NCBI GenBank assembly: GCA_045594425.1
Contig: JAZNYK010000013.1
Location: 1-64,000, forward strand
Direction of reading: 5' to 3'
Source: RGIG1681 sp045594425
Lineage (GTDB): Bacteria; Bacillota; Clostridia; Christensenellales; UBA1242
DNA: 64,000 nt
The position numbers and the translations under genes are program-made. Shown here in pieces: positions 60,878 to 64,000 of the stretch (the stretch's first letter is position 1; every line of letters starts with the position of its first letter). The notes below the pieces were generated by a model that saw only the letters and a program-made list of their open reading frames with translations, searched no databases and was not told the DNA's origin.

Positions 60878-62200
60878 ATGATAGAAACAATTAAAGATTT
60901 TTACAATAAACACAAGGCATACATAATCTTAATAACAATCACAGCATTGTTATTTTTCGCTGGGCTATATGACCCACTTTGGATTGTGGCTTGTGTTTTT
61001 GTTTTTTTATTTTATTTAACCTGCAACTTTGGTGAAGTGTTGTGTTACACATTATATTTTTCACTGTTTTCAAACATTGGAACATTTTATGTTTATAGTT
61101 TAATTTTGGGCTTTGTTTCAATTGCAGGAAAGTATATATGGGGACTAATAAAAAAACGTGAAAAGTTTTTTGCACGTCCATTTTGGTTAACAACAATTAT
61201 AGCAGTTGTGTTTTCATGTGTGCACTACAAATTTGATAGTCTTGGTTTTGAACAAGGGCTTCTTGCAGTCGCTCTTTTATATGCCTTGTATTTTGCATTT
61301 GTATACAAAAATCAAATCAACACAAAAAGATGTTTTGAGTTTGTCGTGTTGGGGATAATTTGTTCGCTTGCAGTTTCGGCTATTACACTTTTGTTTGATA
61401 ACTATGCTTGCAAGATTTATTATTTTGATGGGCAATATAAAAGACTTCAACTTCTGTGTTTTCATCAAAATCATTTAGCAATGGCTGCAGCATTTGCAAT
61501 TTCTTATTATATTTATTTGATTGTTAACAAAAAAGACAATCTTTGGTTTAACGTTTCAAAAATTGCATTTTGTTTAATTGTTGGACTAATGACACTTTCA
61601 AAAGCATTTATGCTTGTTGTTATCGGGTTTGCAATTTATATTATGATTTGGCTTATAACAAAATTTAAACTAAAATCACTTATGTTTATTATTCCAGCGG
61701 TTGTTGTTTGTGTTGTTGGATGCTTTGTGTTTAAAGATTTGATTTTGAAAATTCTAGACAGGTTTTTGGCATACAACACGGAAGATTCGCTTTTCAACAG
61801 AATAACAACTGGCAGAAGTTCTATTTGGAGCAGATACTTGGATGCAATCACATCAAGTGTTCCAAAACTTTTGTTTGGTGTTGGGTTGTTTAACTCGGAA
61901 CTTTTAGTTGAAGGAACCCACAATGTTTTGATTCATTTTGTTTACAGAATGGGTCTTGTTGGTTTGATAATGCTTGGCGTTTTGTGTTATTGTTATTATG
62001 TTGTTAGCGAAAATAAACCAAAAATCACTTTCAAAAATATGTTGGTTTTTGTTACTTATTTGGTGTTTTCGATGAACGAAATGATTTTTAGTGATAGATT
62101 CTTTATATTTTTGATTTTAGGCTTAATTTTGCTTTGCACAAATGAAAAAGAAGATTCGTCAAATAAAACAGATAAGGTTGAAAATAAAAACAATGAATAA
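60878..62200 (+). CDS. O-antigen ligase/polymerase-like membrane protein, copy 1
   Basis: 440 residues, about eleven spans. Large loop with TTGRSSIWSRYLDAITSSVPKLLFGVGLFNSE and EGTHNVLIHFVYRMGLVG, the Wzy/WaaL pattern (Arg and His residues in a periplasm-side loop). Polymerises or ligates lipid-linked repeat units outside the membrane. Start at ATG 60878, after GGCAGGG; a TTG five codons upstream is unlikely. Confidence 0.87.
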   Translation: MIETIKDFYNKHKAYIILITITALLFFAGLYDPLWIVACVFVFLFYLTCNFGEVLCYTLYFSLFSNIGTFYVYSLILGFVSIAGKYIWGLIKKREKFFARPFWLTTIIAVVFSCVHYKFDSLGFEQGLLAVALLYALYFAFVYKNQINTKRCFEFVVLGIICSLAVSAITLLFDNYACKIYYFDGQYKRLQLLCFHQNHLAMAAAFAISYYIYLIVNKKDNLWFNVSKIAFCLIVGLMTLSKAFMLVVIGFAIYIMIWLITKFKLKSLMFIIPAVVVCVVGCFVFKDLILKILDRFLAYNTEDSLFNRITTGRSSIWSRYLDAITSSVPKLLFGVGLFNSELLVEGTHNVLIHFVYRMGLVGLIMLGVLCYCYYVVSENKPKITFKNMLVFVTYLVFSMNEMIFSDRFFIFLILGLILLCTNEKEDSSNKTDKVENKNNE

Positions 62201-63602
62201 ACTTATAAACTTTTATTTAAAATATAGAGCAATTATTGCAATGAGCGTTTTAACAGCGCTCATTTTGGTCGTGAATTTTTTTAAACCACTTTGGCCACTT
62301 GCAGTGGTGTTTGTTGTTTTGTTTTATTTTACAGCACCATTTGAACTTCAAATTTGTTACACATTATATTTGGTGGTTTTTTCTGGCATATCACAAATTT
62401 ATGTTTCGGCATTACTTTCTTGTTTTCTTTGCACAATCATCAGATATATTATTGATGTTAAAAAGAAAAGAAAACAATTTTATAAATTTCAATTTTTCTT
62501 TACGCTTGCATTTGTTGTTGTGTTCAGTTTAATTTTTGGCAAAGTTGACACAAATGGCTTTTTTAACTGGGCTCTTTTTGTGGCCTTGATGTTCTTTATT
62601 TACTTTGCATTTGTTTATCATGATGAAATCAATATAGAAAAGGCATTTGACTTTTTGTTTGTTGCAATTGTTGTTTCATTAGTTTTAGGACTCATTTGTT
62701 TGCCATTTGATAAACTTGACCATCAAATCTTTCCATTTGACGGAACATATAACAGATTAAGGCTTTTTGCCTTGAATGTGAACCATTTGGCAATCTTTTG
62801 CATATTTAATATGTGTTATGTGGTTTATCAAATTGTTAATATTCAACTTAAAAATACAAAAGGTTTAGAGTTTTTTAAATCAAAAGAGTTTTGGATTGAA
62901 GTTTTGAAATTTGTGTTTTTAGGTCTTGTTGGTTTCATGACACTTTCAAAAGCATTTTTATTGCTTTTAGCATTTGTTCTGGTTTATTTTGTTGTTGCAT
63001 TAATAATCAGACTAAAAACAAAATGCTGGGTGATTATTGCACCACTTGCAGTGCTTGTTGTTGCACTTTGCTTAATATTTAATGATGTTGTTGAAGCACT
63101 TGTTTCAAGATTCTTTGTTTATGATGTTTGGGGAACATTTTTCTCTAAAATCTTCACAGGAAGAACTGGCATTTGGGTTAAATATCTAGATTGCATTTCA
63201 TCTTCTTTTAACAAATTGTTCTTTGGTGTGGGGCTTTTAACAAGAGATATTGTTTCAACTGGTCCACACAACACGTTTTTATACTTTTTGTATAGAGTTG
63301 GATTTGTTGGAGTTATTGCACTTGTTGTTCTTTTGGTTAAGTATGCAAAAGATGCAAAACACAAAATTAAACCAACATTCTTTAATTCTTTAATGCTATT
63401 TGTTTATATTGTTTTAGCATTTGAAGAAATGGTGTTTAGTGATAGATTTTTCTTATTTTTAGTTTTTGGAATAATTTTAACACTTGTTCCAAAAAAGAAA
63501 ACAGTAGAAAAAGATGCGGCAACAGAAGACGCAAAAAGTGAAAATGTTGAAATTTTAGAACAAAAAGCACTTGAAAGTGATGCAAAAATAGAAAATAAAT
63601 AA
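62193..63602 (+). CDS. O-antigen ligase/polymerase-like membrane protein, copy 2
   Basis: 469 residues, about eleven spans; tandem paralogue of copy 1 (FTGRTGIWVKYLDCISSSFNKLFFGVGLL, GPHNTFLYFLYRVGFVG, GFMTLSKAFLLLL against GLMTLSKAFMLVV). I start at 62193, overlapping the copy 1 stop by 8 bases; the open frame begins 17 codons earlier in the copy 1 tail. The last ~35 residues form a Lys/Glu/Ala-rich cytoplasmic tail absent from copy 1. Confidence 0.85.
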   Translation: MNKLINFYLKYRAIIAMSVLTALILVVNFFKPLWPLAVVFVVLFYFTAPFELQICYTLYLVVFSGISQIYVSALLSCFLCTIIRYIIDVKKKRKQFYKFQFFFTLAFVVVFSLIFGKVDTNGFFNWALFVALMFFIYFAFVYHDEINIEKAFDFLFVAIVVSLVLGLICLPFDKLDHQIFPFDGTYNRLRLFALNVNHLAIFCIFNMCYVVYQIVNIQLKNTKGLEFFKSKEFWIEVLKFVFLGLVGFMTLSKAFLLLLAFVLVYFVVALIIRLKTKCWVIIAPLAVLVVALCLIFNDVVEALVSRFFVYDVWGTFFSKIFTGRTGIWVKYLDCISSSFNKLFFGVGLLTRDIVSTGPHNTFLYFLYRVGFVGVIALVVLLVKYAKDAKHKIKPTFFNSLMLFVYIVLAFEEMVFSDRFFLFLVFGIILTLVPKKKTVEKDAATEDAKSENVEILEQKALESDAKIENK

Positions 63603-63694
63603 TCAAAAATTTGTTACAAGGCTGTCAAATTGTAGCATTATGCGACAAATATGTGATATACTTTGATTGTATAAATTAATTTATGGAGGTTCCT

Positions 63695-64000
63695 ATGGCA
63701 AGAGGATTTTCTCGTGGCGGCGGCGGAGGTGGCGGTCGCAGTGGCGGTGGCTTTAGTTTTGGTGGCGGAGGTTCACGTTCTAGTGGTGGCGGTTTCAGTT
63801 TTGGTGGCGGAAGCAGCAGAAGAAGTAGTAGCAGCAGTTATAGTGGGGGTTCATACCATCATCACCACAGACCAAGACGTCCATGGCATATCCCAATGTT
63901 TGGAAGAACAGTTGTTGTTTCAACAGGTGCGCAATCAATCTTTTCATTCTTGATTGTTGTATTTATTTTTGCAACATTTTTATGTGTGAACTTTGGAAGA
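63695..64000 (+). CDS. Gly/Ser-rich protein with membrane segment, cut by the window end
   Basis: 102 codons to the edge, still open. MARGFSRGGGGGGGRSGGGF, then two GGGFSFGGG repeats, a Ser/Arg run, four His (SYHHHHRPRRPW), then a span (SIFSFLIVVFIFATFLCVNF). Ribosome site TGGAGG five to six bases upstream; extended -10 TGATATACT near 63653-63661. GC-rich codons stand out against the neighbours only because of Gly. May be the start of a larger surface or membrane-sensor protein. Confidence 0.75.
   Translation, partial: MARGFSRGGGGGGGRSGGGFSFGGGGSRSSGGGFSFGGGSSRRSSSSSYSGGSYHHHHRPRRPWHIPMFGRTVVVSTGAQSIFSFLIVVFIFATFLCVNFGR

Noticed and set aside
63714..63953. 79-codon Ala/Val-rich frame
   Set aside because: Shadow frame of the Gly-rich gene that starts at 63695 with a proper ribosome site.

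Overview
This is a 64 kb stretch of a low-GC bacterial chromosome using the standard genetic code (TAA, TAG and TGA all end genes; Trp is TGG). Strong Shine-Dalgarno sequences, many sigma-A-type TTGACA-17-TATAAT promoters, hairpin/T-tract terminators, a heterodimeric ABC exporter, ParA/ParB with parS sites and a Wzm/Wzt (TagGH)-type glycan exporter fit a Gram-positive member of the Firmicutes/Clostridia group, perhaps an uncultured host-associated lineage. The species cannot be named from the sequence. Gene content is mostly chromosomal housekeeping mixed with surface-glycan genes. There is no integrase, transposase or CRISPR array.

Layout. 0-5.5 kb: a two-gene ABC exporter facing left and a GT4 glycosyltransferase facing right. 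5.5-9.7 kb: YtaF/MntP-like membrane protein, parA-parB, then about 1.1 kb of non-coding DNA with 11 parS palindromes, and a CvpA-family gene. 9.8-17.4 kb: ftsH, two unknown genes, ychF, uppP and an M18 aminopeptidase. 17.5-19.2 kb: a multi-membrane-span protein gene split in frame at a run of nine G, a likely phase-variation switch. 19.3-25.8 kb: acyl-ACP thioesterase, lipoprotein, unknown gene, tRNA-Arg followed by a 138-bp tandem repeat that copies the tRNA 3' end, a kinase-like protein, galE, a MazG-like pyrophosphatase and a cysteine-rich membrane protein.

25.8-37.1 kb: a degenerate ABC protein with a hidden 54-residue Lys/Ser/Thr/Cys peptide gene, dCMP deaminase with a CvpA-like giant, a nucleoside hydrolase / DAC-like protein / gpmI operon, a HAD protein, and a phage tail-fibre-like cassette of three genes. 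37.1-49.7 kb: surface glycosylation genes: GT2-HAD fusion, GT2, HAD paralogue, DUF11-like protein, membrane-anchored metallo-beta-lactamase-fold pair, GT2 and a Wzm/Wzt transporter. Between the divergent GT2 and HAD operons, an 18-bp inverted repeat flanks a 175-bp segment containing a promoter, as in invertible promoters.

49.7-58.7 kb: tRNA-Met, tRNA-Glu, a two-gene operon whose second product has an ADP-ribosyltransferase R-S-ExE pattern, HD hydrolase, membrane proteins, tRNA-Ser, CPBP protease, methyltransferase-like and flavodoxin-like proteins, a run of four very small genes, a WYL regulator and a secreted/membrane protein. 58.8-64 kb: a polyprenyl-phosphate sugar transferase, GT4, two tandem O-antigen-ligase/polymerase-like proteins and a Gly-rich protein cut by the window edge.

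Taken together, sugar supply (galE), lipid carrier recycling (uppP), chain initiation (WbaP-like), extension (GT2/GT4), polymerisation/ligation and export (Wzm/Wzt) are all present. Two independent sequence features (the G tract and the inverted-repeat-flanked promoter) suggest the surface glycan is varied stochastically.
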